A stretch of DNA of 64,000 nt from Oxytricha trifallax. Its lineage: Eukaryota; Ciliophora; Spirotrichea; Sporadotrichida; Oxytrichidae. The translations under genes were made by a program, and so were the position numbers. The notes below the pieces were generated by a model. That model was given only the letters and a program-made list of their open reading frames with translations. It was not told the DNA's origin and did not search any database. The first letter of the stretch is position 1; each line of letters starts with the position of its first letter. This document shows positions 1-10,495 of the stretch, piece by piece. Where the stretch lies: NCBI GenBank assembly GCA_000711775.1, contig ARYC01001461.1, forward strand, positions 1 to 64,000, in the 5' to 3' direction.

Positions 1-345
1 GACCTATAGAAATATGTAATCATCATTACTGGAGTAGCCAAAGAGGAAGCTGCTGAATGTTGATTAAAATACAATTAAAGAGATCTTCAAGTATTTCAGT
101 TTTTTGCTGACGAAAATACTCCCTAAGGTAGAATTATGGGACAAGCTGGCTATTTCAACTCAGTAGGAAAGTGATGCAATTGAAATTACTAGAGCTATTG
201 GGAAGAGCTGTATTTATGTTGTTCATAAATCAGCTAAGGTAGAGGATGGTATAGCCATGCTATTGAAAAACAAGAGAAGAGAAGACTCCCTACCTTTTAG
301 CTATCGTTATCATATTGTAAACCTGAATATATTATATGCATAGAA
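1..345 (+). CDS. Partial ORF of unknown function at window edge
   Basis: Open with TAA/TAG read as Gln over most of 1-345. The clearest protein-like part (about 150-330) encodes a stretch containing GKSCIYVVHKSAK and LLKNKRREDSLPF. It is cut by the window edge and contains a TGA near position 62, so it is either a broken gene or a segment with an interruption. I do not recognise a family. It lies about 1.4 kb upstream of the 22 kDa-like ORF on the same strand and could belong to the same old TBE-like element; this is a guess from proximity only. Confidence 0.25.
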
Positions 346-1700
346 TTATATTTTAATATAAAATCAGTATATTCAATTAAATACTACTAATGAACTTATT
401 AAATTCGTGACTGTTACAAATAAACAATCTTGCATTTGTATTAATGTTTCTCAGTTTTACCTATTTTTAAAGTATCTTATCAATAATGACTTTCTAGCAA
501 TATTGGCAAGCGCTGTCATTTAGTTTTACTCCTATCTCGCATTCTTATGATCTTTTCTTTAATAGTTTTAGATATGGACTTCAATGGCATTTAAACTGGT
601 ATGTGTAGTTGATAATCGAAGTATTTGCACAAATATTTTGCTGCGGCACACACAATTGTTTGCTATGGTCTCTTTGCCATTTTTCTTTAGGTTTAAAGTT
701 TATATTTAGCAATATTTTACAGAAATTATGGCCCTCATTAACTTACCATTTTCTCTGAATATTTTAATTGAGCAAAACTAAGGAGGCCATATTTTTTAGC
801 AGAAACTTAGGAATAAATATATAAGTGGGGTTTTAGGTTTTTTTATCTTCATCACTTTTATCTTATCCTACTAAGCCATAATATATAATAAAATTATAAT
901 TATATTATAAAACTTCATAAATATTTGTTTTGATATTAAAGAATTATTAAATTATATATGTCCTACATTATAATGATATTAAATTTAATTATAATCACAA
1001 TATGTCATGGAGGTGTGACAGCTATTTTTTATTGTATGAAATTTTGAATTATTTATTTTGAGTTTTACAATATAATTCAATTACTTATAAGAATTATGGA
1101 AGAAAGTATAGAAGATGAAAATAATCGAGTTATTTCTTAAATACTTTTTTTTTATGGTAAACTTAAATGGTATGTGCCATAATAATTAATGAAATTCAAT
1201 AATTATTCAACATACTCAAGGTATTCTAATTATAAATTTAGCTGTTTCTTACAAAAACATTTCCATAATTTATGGGTTGGTGGAATTATAAGAAAAATGC
1301 TTAAATACTGAAACTTAGGATGTAATTTTCTTAATTTAAATTTTAAGAATAAAATCCCTTTAATAAATGAATGGGGCCTCATATAATGAATTACTCTTAA
1401 ATTCTATAAATTTAAATAAATTAGAATCCATGAGAACTACGGAAGAATATAAACTCATTGTTACTAATTTTATTCATTTTATAACATTAGAATTAAATTT
1501 ATGATTCTTGAAACAGAATACTTACAATGTAAAGCCTTTTTTATTCTATAAAGTTCATTTATAATTTCTGGTCAGCAGGTATAGCACTTGCTCAAGCAAG
1601 AAATTCAGGCAAGTACTTGTATAATAAATTGTGAATATAATTTTACATCAGAAAAATAAAAAATTTTTGTTTAATTCTAATATATAATAATTTATAAAAT
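346..1700. other. AT-rich stretch without recognisable gene
   Basis: About 1.35 kb of very AT-rich sequence with no open frame that looks protein-like under the TGA-only-stop code on either strand, and no inverted repeat that I could see. It separates the edge fragment from the 22 kDa-like ORF. Confidence 0.5.
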
Positions 1701-1708
1701 TATATACC

Positions 1709-2449
1709 ATGGAAAGCAGTGACGTCCAGAGTCATGACATTAGAGAATTTTAAAATAAATTCAGATCTAAATTTGATGGGCTAAATTTTTTAGATTCAAC
1801 AGTAAAATAACAACAATAAAATTATAGAGGCGTTCTTTTGCTAAACGATGACCATATCAAAATGAGGTTCATCAAAGACTTCTCAGCTGGGGAAAGCAAC
1901 TTTCAAAATCCGGGAAGGTAATATAGCTAAACACATCAAATATATGAAGTACTTTCAGTTAAGACCAATTTCAAAAAAATTTAGGATTACCAACAAATTA
2001 TGAAATTTTTAAACTATTACCCAAACTATCAAGTGCTCCCTGATAGTAAATACTTCTATGGGGTCTTGGGTACCTTACATAATAACTATTTATCCTTGCT
2101 TTAAAAGTATGCAAATTAGTCAAGAAGTTTAAGCGACACCTTAGAAGAAGAGAAGGAATAAAAACTTATAATAGATGAGGGTTAAATATAACTAAAGGGG
2201 AACCATTTTTCTAATATGATTTCACGCAAAATATAATAATTTATAGAGTCAAAAGGCAAAGCTCTCTCTATGCTAAAACTTAAGTCAAAGCCACGTTTGC
2301 TGAAAAAAAGAGAGTATCATTAGATATAAGCCTCATATTCTCATTACAAGAATAACAATGAAAGTATAAGAGCACCTGGTGGATAGTTAAGTGACACAAT
2401 CACAATAATCTAAGTTTGGAGGTTTCCAGAAAATTATTTCATGGAATGA
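1709..2449 (+). CDS. TBE 22 kDa-like protein, intact 246-aa ORF
   Basis: An uninterrupted 246-codon ORF from ATG 1709 to TGA 2447-2449 that uses 17 TAA/TAG codons as Gln, so it is invisible under the standard code. It is related to the 22 kDa protein of the two TBEs here. The N-terminal part has EFQNKFRSKFDG (compare IGKFRSQENLY in the TBE), and the middle has KYFYGVLGTLHNNYL (compare NFFFGVFGTLKPEYL). The C-terminal third is basic. The role of TBE 22 kDa proteins is not established. No TGA or frameshift interrupts it, unlike the other copies in this window. The small intron found in the TBE copies is not apparent here. It ends 54 bp before the left end of the first TBE, which seems to have inserted just downstream. 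With the decayed transposase at 7060-7575 it forms the TBE-typical convergent pair. Confidence 0.75.
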
Positions 2450-2503
2450 AATAAGATGCTTTTATGAAAAGCTTGTGAATTCATTTATATGGCTTATTAT
2501 ATT

Positions 2504-2660
2504 CTAAACCCCAAAACCCCTGAAGTTGTTTGATTGAGTTATTGATTGATAAAATCAGACTATTAACGCATACTTTATTATTATTTTAATAGGCTTAATG
2601 TCTGGGTTTAATGTTTAAATATAAGTTAATTTAAGTAAGTATAACAAGCGAGTTTTTTAA
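2504..2660 (+). repeat. TBE copy 1 left terminal inverted repeat
   Basis: Begins with a C4A4C4 telomere-like block and continues with TTTGATTGAG, TTGATTGATAAAA and TTTAATGTTTAAATAT motifs shared with the other three TBE ends in the window. The outer ATT is the target duplication. Confidence 0.9.
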
Positions 2661-4117
2661 ATATCTCACACAAAAATAAGCTTAGAGTCATGTGGCAGTT
2701 CTCTGAATATTATCTTTCTAAGATGGTGTTTGATTGTTTCTATTGTAATTTAATTCTCTTAACTTGGCTTGATGATGGTTGAGTATGCAAGCTCTCTCAG
2801 ACCTCCATTAATATTTTAGCTTATCTAAATATTGCTTGATTCTTTGTTTAGAATCTCTCATTCTTGCTGCTAAAGTAATCGTTTCTAGGCATGTCGTTCT
2901 CTTTATTATTATTATTATTATTATTGCTAGCCCAGATATCCCAATGAGTGTCTCCATCTCTCCAATCATCTCTCTCTCTGTGAAATATCCAGGATTCCAT
3001 TATACATTTTCTAAGGCTGAAGCTTGCACTCTTTTGAGCTCTGTTGAAATCAATGATATAAACTCTTAGGTTGAAAGTTCATCATGATGTTCTCTGGCTT
3101 TAAGTGACTATGAACATAACCAAGCTTGTGAAGCTCTTCAATACCCTCAACTATTGCTATACGATCTAGCCAATTTATCTTTGGCATCTTTTATCAGATA
3201 AAAACTCTCTGTAAGTCATTTCGAGGAGAGGAAGTCTAAATGCTACATGATATTTCCCAAGAAGTATAGCATCTAGCTATATAATATGCTTGCACTCTCT
3301 AAACTTTGCCTGTTAAAGAGTATAATACTCATTTGCGAATTCCATTTAGAACTTGTCATCAGCAAAAGAGTAATTGAATGGATATATTTTATAGGCATAT
3401 TAGTCATGAGTAATGATCTCTTCTCTATTTTATCTTCAAGAGTGAGGTTTCTTTCAAGGCAAGTTTCTATGTCAATATTTTTTAAGATAGGAATCTTCAT
3501 CGCCTCAATTTTTATCATTATTTTGTTTATCTCAGATACAGGAAAGTTCTTGACTGCTTTCTTCATTTTTATTTACCTCTAGACTTTTACGCTAAGAGAC
3601 TCGGCAGGATTTCTTGACCTTCTTTTTTATTAGAATCTTTTACATACAGGTTCATGAATAAAGACAAAACTTTGATTTTGCTTTTTCTTTAATTCACAAT
3701 CAGGTCTCTTGTATGAGAATATGGCTTCTCACAGAACTCACAAATTTACTTCCCATCCTTATTTTGATGCTTGAGATATAGCTTAGGCATATCATTTTGT
3801 AAATCTCTCAAATGTCTTTTGTAAATTGACTTGTAGAGGAAAACTTTATTGCATTTTTTGCATTAATAGACAACTTTGGCTGTAAATTTAATTCTCTATG
3901 GCAGGTTATTTAACCTCCTCTTCTATTTGTGCAGCCTCTTTGATGACCTCCTTCTAAATTTATATTTAAATCTCAAAGTTTGACTGGTCAAAAGTGTCAT
4001 ATGTAGGCTCCCACTGAGTGCAAGCGTCTCTGGTCTCAACTTTCTTTGGTTAATGGAATGGTAATTTTGATTAGTTTTATCCAATTAATGCCGCTCTTCT
4101 CAAAAGGCTAGCGCTAA
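2640..4117 (-). pseudogene. TBE zinc-finger/protein kinase (57 kDa-type), decayed
   Basis: Encodes the TBE protein with C2H2-like fingers followed by a protein-kinase domain. Near 3900-3720 are CKKCNKVF...KRHLRDL and CEFCEKPYSHTRD. Near 3560-3270 is a linker (FPVSEINKIMIKIEAMKIP). Near 3140-3085 is a kinase catalytic-loop relic VHSHLKPENIM, followed by IIDFN. Breaks are several frameshifts; loss of the start codon (ATT at 4117-4115 where copy 2 has ATG); the catalytic-loop Asp replaced (HSH instead of HKD in copy 2); and an (AAT)7 expansion at about 2908-2931 in the kinase where copy 2 has three units. The gene is probably dead. The known TBE protein is thought to accompany transposition, but its function is not established. 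Confidence 0.8.
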
Positions 4118-4574
4118 TTTTAGTTTGCTAATATATTTTATTATAATAATGATATGATATACCTAGATAAACTTTAATAAAAGAATATAAGACACTTAGA
4201 TAGATTCTTTGGTGAGAGGTCAGAAAATTAATTAACCATAAAAAACTGTACGTTGCATATTTTATGAGAATTTTATACGTTTTAGTATATTAATATACTC
4301 CAAATGAAGTTGAGTTTTTCTAAAAAGTACTCCAAATAAAGTTTAAACCTCCTGAATTAATTAAACATTATTAGGAGCAATTTAATGGAGATAGATTGAT
4401 ATAAATGGAAATCAATCTGTGATGCTTCGAGCAAGTTCTTAAAAATTTCTCCTCATATCTTTTCAAGGTTGACCTCCAGTAGGTCCTCCCTATTTAGTAG
4501 TAAGATTTTAATAAACTTATATTGAATATCCATAATTTTAAATTTCATTAACATTTCTAGAAAGAGGAAGCAAG

Positions 4575-5345
4575 ATGGAGTCTATGAATGATGCAATGAA
4601 GAGAATTTAATCTCAAGATTTAATAGGGAAATTTCGAAGTCAAGAGAACCTATATAGTTATTTGGTATTGCTAGGTAAGTTCTTAAGTAAGATAAATATA
4701 TCCATTATAGTTGGATTGTTCTTGCTGACTACGGAGGGAAGTAAAATCTCATTCTTAAAAGCCTTACTGAGTGATGAGAAAAAAGCTTTTAAGTCTAATG
4801 AAATTAGGATGATAGAGATACCTAACTACCCTGAAATATCAGTGACAAACCCTATGACGATGCTTGGAGTGATCCAGATGTAGCTCTCTTCCTTCCATCA
4901 AAGCAACAGCTCTCTAATAAGTTTCCAGAGAGAAACTTCTTCTTTGGTGTTTTTGGAACTCTGAAACCTGAGTACTTATATGAAATAATTTAAGAAGCTC
5001 AAAAGAAACGCTACAGCATCTCTCCTGAAGAAAAAGAGAAGCAAGGTATTAAAATAAGTGACACCTGGCTGTAGGAACTTCAAAAGCATCCTTTCATCTC
5101 AAGAAAGCTTAGACTGTTAACTTTATAGAAGAACAGGGAACTGCTATATATTTTATGAAAAAGCGCTGTAAATAAACAGAGAGAGAAAGTCTCAAGTAAA
5201 TCATGAATTGAGTAAGAGACTCTTCAAAATTTAAAAAAAGGCAGACAAGATGAATATAGATGCAGGAGCAGGCGCAAAATGAAGAATCATAGGCCCAAGC
5301 AATCCTTAAGAGGAAGAAAAGAAAGAGAAGACAAATCCCTTTACG
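4575..5345 (+). pseudogene. TBE 22 kDa protein with one 36-nt intron, frameshifted
   Basis: The start ATG (4575) matches copy 2. Exon 1 encodes IGKFRSQENLYSYLVLL. A 36-nt intron at 4675-4710 runs from GTAAGTTC to CCATTATAG and restores the frame to VGLFLLTTEGSKISFLKAL. The same intron, same length and same place, occurs in TBE copy 2, and a 34-nt one in element B. A 1-nt deletion near 4853 (between VTNP and YDDAWSDPDVAL) breaks the frame. Downstream the coding continues with NFFFGVFGTLKPEYL and SDTWLQELQKHPFIS. Its 3' end meets that of the transposase (tail to tail), as in other TBEs. Confidence 0.85.
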
Positions 5346-5379
5346 GGTAAATTTAATATGTGAACTTATTCATTGTTTA

Positions 5380-6412
5380 AATCTAAAACTTATTTATATA
5401 CACAAAATCTCCCTTCTCTCGCGCATACTTTTGGTTTATCATCACTGACTCTTTTAGCAGCACTCTTAATAAAATCTACTGTATCTATCTTCAAATCATG
5501 CATCAAGTGATAGAGTAGAAGTTTCTTGTAGTGGCCTTTCAATAACCCCCAATATAATTCAATTCCATTGAACTAAGGGCTGTAAGGAACAATAAATACA
5601 GGTTTTATATTTAGCCTTTCATATTCTTTCCTTGAGTCTTTAGTTTTATGAACTGACAAGTTATCAACGAAAAGAATAATCTTTTAGTCGGCGTACTTGT
5701 CTCTGAGTTAATGCAAGAATTTTATGTATTATTCAGTCTTAATTGAGCAAGGGTGGATAACATAAGTCTCGAGGCCATTATCTTCGCTTAATCCACTAAG
5801 AATAGGATGAGTTTAAACCTTATCCTTTTAATCGTATACTTCTATAATGCTGTACCTATTATACCAAGACCTTGATATGAAGTTATTAAAGGTGAATACT
5901 GTCTCATCAGCGTGTATGAACTTTATATTATGCTCTTAAGCCCTCTGCATTTAATCGAATATATAATTTAAATTAGTCTTATAAAATGGAACATTAAAGT
6001 CAATCATTCTCTTAATGCGGTTGACATTCTTGTAAGATATTCCATTCTTTTTATATATATATTAGCTATTGATTAAGCAGAGATGTAAGCCAAGGAAATT
6101 GGCGATGAAACATCACAGCTCTCTAAGCTAGAGAGAATTGAGCCCAGTATTTAAGATACTTATCATTAATAAGATATGATTCTGCTAAAATTTAAGAGGT
6201 CTTTTAGGGTTAGAATTAAGCTGCTATCTCTTTGAATTGAATGCTAATAGACAGTGAGACCTCATAGTTGCTGGAGATTTATGGAGCAGCCGTGATATAG
6301 ACGTGAAATTTAGAATAGGTTTGAGTTGAAAGCTATAATCATCACATCCATAACGCAACTTAAACAATAAATCTATATACTCACTGTCATAAACTGACCC
6401 CAAACCTCGCAT
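5380..6412 (-). pseudogene. TBE DDE transposase (42 kDa-type), catalytic triad retained, frameshifted
   Basis: IS630/Tc1-mariner-type transposase that would cut and join TBE ends. It starts at ATG 6412 (MRGLGSVYDSEYIDLL). A helix-turn-helix-like part follows (NGISYKNVNRIKRM), then the DDE core: first Asp in HADETVF (near 5905), second in ILFVDNLSVHK (near 5660), Glu in PYSPQFNGIELYW (near 5560). The spacing between the last two is 34 residues (D34E). The core from about 6000 to 5390 is one open frame using TAA/TAG as Gln. Two frameshifts lie upstream, near 6165 (five bases missing against copy 2) and 6055 in a TA-rich run. The core is therefore intact but the full protein is not. Confidence 0.9.
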
Positions 6413-6550
6413 ATACTCACTTAAAATACTAATATTTAAACATTAAACCCCTACATAAACCCTATTAAAACCCTAATAAATTATGCCTTAATAGTCTACT
6501 TTTATCAATAAAAAACTCAATCAAACTACTGAAAGGGTTTTGAAGTTTTG
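6390..6550 (-). repeat. TBE copy 1 right terminal inverted repeat
   Basis: The reverse complement reads CAAAACTTCAAAACCCTTTC then AGTAGTTTGATTGAG, followed by the subterminal blocks shared with the other TBE ends. The C4A4 block is degraded compared with the left end. An ATT duplication follows at 6551-6553. Confidence 0.9.
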
Positions 6551-6878
6551 ATTCTATTAAAAATGACTTTTCATATAACACAAGTTTCTTATTATTTATT
6601 ATTCTCTTGACTTCCTACACTCTCTAATGAATTTTTTATTATATTGATATGCATTTTCTCGCCCATTTTAAAGTCGTTTGCTATTATCTACTCTTTTTAT
6701 GATTTCTTTTTTATTGAGAATACTTATGATTTTTAAAATAAAAACCTTAAATTTAATCAAAAACTTAATATATTAAAAAGTATTCTCAAAGATTAAACGC
6801 AATAGCGCACTCATTAAAAATTTAAGTGACAAAAAATATATCTTTAATTTTATTTTATATTGGTCCTACTTAGAAAGA

Positions 6879-7050
6879 CCACAGGTGCAGCTATAATGGT
6901 TCTTCGCAGGGTGACAGATAGAGTAGACAAAGAAGTTGAATTTGACGATGAAGATGAAGAAGAGGATGATGAAGAGGAAGAATAGCAATAATCAGAGAGA
7001 TTTCCATTTTAAATTTTCTTAGTAAGTTTTAGTATTAGTGTGATTAAAAT
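6879..7050 (+). CDS. Short acidic ORF fragment
   Basis: Open frame from an ATG near 6897 encoding MVLRRVTDRVDKEVEFDD followed by a run of Asp/Glu and then Gln codons. The sequence around it (GGTCCTACTT, then a basic-to-acidic coding run) resembles the start of the gene at 34.0-34.7 kb on the minus strand, so this may be a fragment of a related gene. Low-complexity acidic DNA can arise by chance; treat as tentative. Confidence 0.3.
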
Positions 7051-7059
7051 AATTAATTA

Positions 7060-7575
7060 ATTGAAGTTTTCGTATTATAAATCATAACTCTCTCTATACA
7101 CTGGAACTCGGGAGAGTATGGAGCATTATAAAGGCAAATCCAATTATATGAGTATATCTTAGTCTATACATATCTGGAGTGATGTCCCCTTAAATTATCC
7201 CAGAAATTCACACGTCTTTACTTGCATTCTATAGGAGTAGATATTCAATCATGGACGTTGTATCTGCTGAGTTTATAGAATTAGTTTTTATATAGCCCTC
7301 CAACTCGAACTCCCTACTTACTCCTACAATAACACGAAAATTCTTTGTTTAAACCAATCTTTTATAGCTTTTAATTTTTCATTTGTTCTTGCCATGAGCA
7401 CTACTTAAGCTAATATGGTTTGAAGATTATTTCATCAATGTATAAAATATTTTGCTTTTTGCAACCTACTCTATAAGTGAAGCAAATCTCTCACAACTTT
7501 ATTTGTGCATTGTTTAAAGTTTAATAGTACTTAGACTTTTATTGTTTCGCATAATTTTTTTTTTATCTTGTTTTT
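7060..7575 (-). pseudogene. Decayed DDE transposase (D34E), older TBE-like element
   Basis: Three pieces of an IS630/Tc1-type catalytic core in the right order but in shifting frames: ILYIDEIIF (first Asp near 7430), then VIVGVSREFELEGYIKTNS, then WDNLRGHHS (second Asp codon 7199-7197), then YNAPYSPEFQCIERV (Glu codon 7094-7092). Second Asp and Glu are 35 codons apart (34 between), as in the TBE and element A/B enzymes. DNLRxHH is shared with the element B transposase (DNLRVHHS) and differs from DNLSVHK of the TBEs, so it belongs to a different branch. With the plus-strand 22 kDa-like ORF at 1709-2449 it fits a convergent TBE-type pair separated by TBE copy 1. Confidence 0.75.
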
Positions 7576-7959
7576 CTTGTAAATATACTAGAGTTAGGAA
7601 GGGGCGATTTTAAACTCTGGGAACTTCCTGTAGAAGGGCATGGCCCTAGTATGGAGGAGTAACCATTTTATTAATTCAAAGTTTACATGCAGATTACATA
7701 GTTTAAGTGGTTTATACTCACTTTTACTTTTGTTCTCTATAATAAATTAATTTTTCATTTCTTTCTAGCAAAAGCACACATATCTGATTAATCTTCTTGA
7801 AACTCTTAGAATCTTTGCAATATCTTTTATATAATAAGTATTGGGTATTTATGAGGATATGTAGTTCCATTAAACTACAATAGCACATAGTTATAAACAT
7901 TGCTTTATAGTGGAAACTAGAGATGGAATTCATAGTAGCTCTTATAATTATTAGGGTTT

Positions 7960-8900
7960 TAAATTATCAGATATTGCAGAGAATAAATTATGAGTCATAA
8001 ATTGATTTATAGTGAGTAGCCATTCTCTATTTAAAGCTCTTAAGGCTCGTTAAGAATATTAATAATAAAATTTAATTATTAAATACTCTAATATTGATGT
8101 ATTATACATCCATATATTATAATTATTATAATTCTAATTAAGTTTATCTTATTAAGTATATATTAAAAAGTTTTAAAAAAAATGTAAATCATAAAATTTA
8201 TATCCTAATTCTTTTTTTTACCCAATAAATCTGAATGTTAAAAACATTTAAATTAAAAAATATGTTATTTCACTTAATTCAATCTTTAAATTATTAAACT
8301 AATTTTTTTGTTGTGATCTATTGGAATATTCTCATCTTTAGAACAACAATCTCATATGAATCTATTAATATAATATCATGCTCCATATAGGAATTAACTA
8401 ATGTCTATAAAATAGAGACCAACAATATAGATAAACCCTTAGATGGGAATACTAAAGCCATGCAAGCCTCGTTGTTGTATCTCAAAATTTATTAAAATTC
8501 TATCATATTGTATAGGCAAGATTTCTCTCAATAAATGATGAGCGACTTTAGAACTATTAAATTTAAAAAACAGAGAGTTCTTCTAGTAAATGCTTTTGAA
8601 TGAGGTTTTTAGTAATAAAAACTTGAGGTATATCAAATGGGTTTAGTCATTCCTCTTAATGATATCGTTTAAGTTCTCACTAAACCTAAATGTAATTTTT
8701 TCATCATTCACTGATTATGTTGCACTTAAATTCTAAATATATGTTTTACTTGAAATTACAATTATTTATTATTTTATTTTTGATGATTTTGCTTAAGTTT
8801 TGTATAAACCTAATTAAACATAAAAATAAGGATTTTGTATTCATTTATTATTGAAGAATTAAACAATAATAGATGAATCCTTCACTTGAATATTTAGAGC
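7960..8900. other. AT-rich stretch without recognisable gene
   Basis: No protein-like open frame or strong inverted repeat seen between the decayed transposase and the MON2-like segments. The upstream part of the transposase may extend to about 7960 in a very decayed form. Confidence 0.4.
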
Positions 8901-10335
8901 ATTTCATCATTTTTAAGAGCAATAAAAGGACTATTTGTGTACAAGTTGGCAAAGTAATTAGTAAGTAAGTGCCCCTGAATGCATATTTAGTCAAGTTATC
9001 AACACTATATATTTTCTTTAGAAAATCAACTATTATTGGTCACAGTTTTAAGCTCATTAGCTTTTTCTTATTATGATTCCAGGTCTTATTTTTCTTTGAC
9101 AAGCCTTAAAGAAGTTGCATTAAAGATTTTAAAGCATTCCTTAACGTTTTTCATAAATGTATCAATGCAATTTTATAAGCTAGGAAGTAATAAAAACTTT
9201 TATAGATATTTGAACATGTCTCTTAGGTCCCATTTTTAATCATCTAAACTATAAATTGAATATAGTTAATCTAAGCAAAGTCTATAATTTCCTAGACTTC
9301 TGATAAAGTTGAGTGTATTTCTTGATGCTTCTCAACACTAACTAGACTATTTTTATGCATGTTTCTTCCCATTAGTCATCATTGTTCTTTGAAGAGCTTT
9401 TACAGCTTCTTCATCAAATTTCATTCTCCCTTGCAAGACTCCTCCGGCTCAACCTCTCTTTTTGGTATTCACGCTCCTCAAGAAACACTTGGTGTTGGCA
9501 ATCCAGCCTAAAAAATATTGTTCTTAACTTTATGTTAGAATTTCCCTTCCACTAAAGATACATTTTAAAGCTTGTTTTTACTATATTTAATAAAGAATTT
9601 TTCATTAAATTATTCCATACTTAGTCCGATAGCAACTAGTCATGAGTCATGATGAAACTATCTAATGTAAAAATAATTGATCTCCTGATTTCTGCTCTGG
9701 TGTTGTTCCTCAAATCTTGAATTGATACAAATAAAATACTCTATATTCTCAAAGCATATGAGCGTTTGTTTTCATCAAATTCCTTGCTCTCTTCTTTCAT
9801 TTACAGTTTTTTAATAATCATTTTAGCTGTATAAACAGCACGATTTTTTGAAGCATTCCAATTGAAATCAGGTTATTATTAAATTATCACCATCATTTGC
9901 AGTATATTTTATGAATTGCATACAAAATTGTTATGAAATTCTCTTAGCTTAACTTATCAATATTGCTACTGACAATGAGCTGTAAGCATTTAAATCCTGT
10001 TGTAAGAATATCATCGTTTTCTATGTACTCTGAGTTTAAGAGATAATGAGTATTATAATTCTCAATCCATATTTTTTAGGTTACCGTTCACAAGGTTTAA
10101 TGACATTCAAAGTTATAAATTATTTGACTAGTATTAAGAATTCAATTGATCTGAGAAGAGAGTTAGAATTGTATATTCCCAGACTTTCCCAGACCAATTC
10201 TAATCTACATCAAAATCCGTGTCTTATTTAACATCATCACCAGAAGACCCTTTTGAAATTTTGCATCTCTACTAGTTTTTCATGGGGGAAACTATATTAG
10301 TAAAAGGATTCTTGCTTTCAAGATTAGTATATAAA
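8900..10335 (-). CDS. MON2-like (Golgi/endosome HEAT-repeat protein) coding segments, interrupted
   Basis: Several minus-strand segments together resemble the C-terminal half of MON2, a large HEAT-repeat protein related to ARF guanine exchange factors acting at the Golgi and endosomes. In order: SKNPFTNIVSPMKN and FDVDQNWSGKVWEYTIL (10325-10130); GFKCLQLIVSSNIDKLSQEN (about 10030-9950); LISIGMLQKIVLFIQ (about 9870), like the LTAIGLLWNIS motif of MON2; and a long open part (about 9860-9470) with NNTRAEIRRSIIFTLDSF and VWNNLMKNSLLNIV, matching the family's RxEVRKSAxxTLF...W repeat. A last segment has AVKALQRTMM and NTLNFIRSLGNY. Frame changes between segments could be unexcised IESs in the germline copy or plain decay. 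The identification is by motif, not by alignment. Confidence 0.6.
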
Positions 10336-10495
10336 ATAATATAATAATAATGTAATCACACTGAGGTCTCTGGGGACCTCCGATCTAATATGCATGATAG
10401 CATGTAAGGGACTAGCCCTTTTAGTTAACGAGGAGATTCTCTCATTTGTCACTGAGTCTTTCATCTTCTTCTTCCTTTTCCTTTTCCTATATAAA
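10336..10495 (-). repeat. 3'-end fragment of a retroposon (same family as the 38.5-39.96 kb element)
   Basis: The reverse complement contains AAAAGGGCTAGTCCCTTA, GATCGGAGGTCCCCAGAGAC and CTCAGTGTGATTACATT, then ATT repeats. This matches the 3' untranslated end of the element ending at 39960. Only the terminal ~150 bp is present, beginning in an acidic/basic coding remnant (GGAAAAGGAAAAGGAAGAAG), as expected of a 5'-truncated retroposon copy. It sits directly at the upstream edge of the MON2-like segments. Confidence 0.65.

Larger units (their letters stand above)
2504..6550 (-). mobile_element. TBE: TBE transposon, copy 1 (4.05 kb)
   Basis: Left end CTAAACCCCAAAACCCC (2504-2520) and right end (reverse complement) CAAAACTTCAAAACCC (to 6550) match the C4A4-rich TBE terminal repeat. 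Similarity continues inward (TTTGATTGAG, TTTAATGTTTAAATAT and beyond) for more than 100 bp. An ATT triplet flanks both ends (2501-2503 and 6551-6553), fitting the known ANT target preference. Contents: zinc-finger/kinase gene (minus), 22 kDa gene (plus) and transposase (minus), the standard TBE order, inverted relative to copy 2. The left end keeps a clean telomere-like C4A4C4 block while the right end is degenerate. The insertion lies inside an older TBE-like element. Confidence 0.95.

Noticed and set aside
2504..2520. C4A4 telomere-like repeat as a chromosome end or healed break
   Set aside because: Only one and a half units, followed by the TBE terminal repeat and flanked by an ATT duplication; it is the transposon end, not a telomere.
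3286..3582. Plus-strand 98-aa ORF in TBE copy 1
   Set aside because: Antisense shadow of the zinc-finger/kinase linker, which is homologous to copy 2 on the coding strand.
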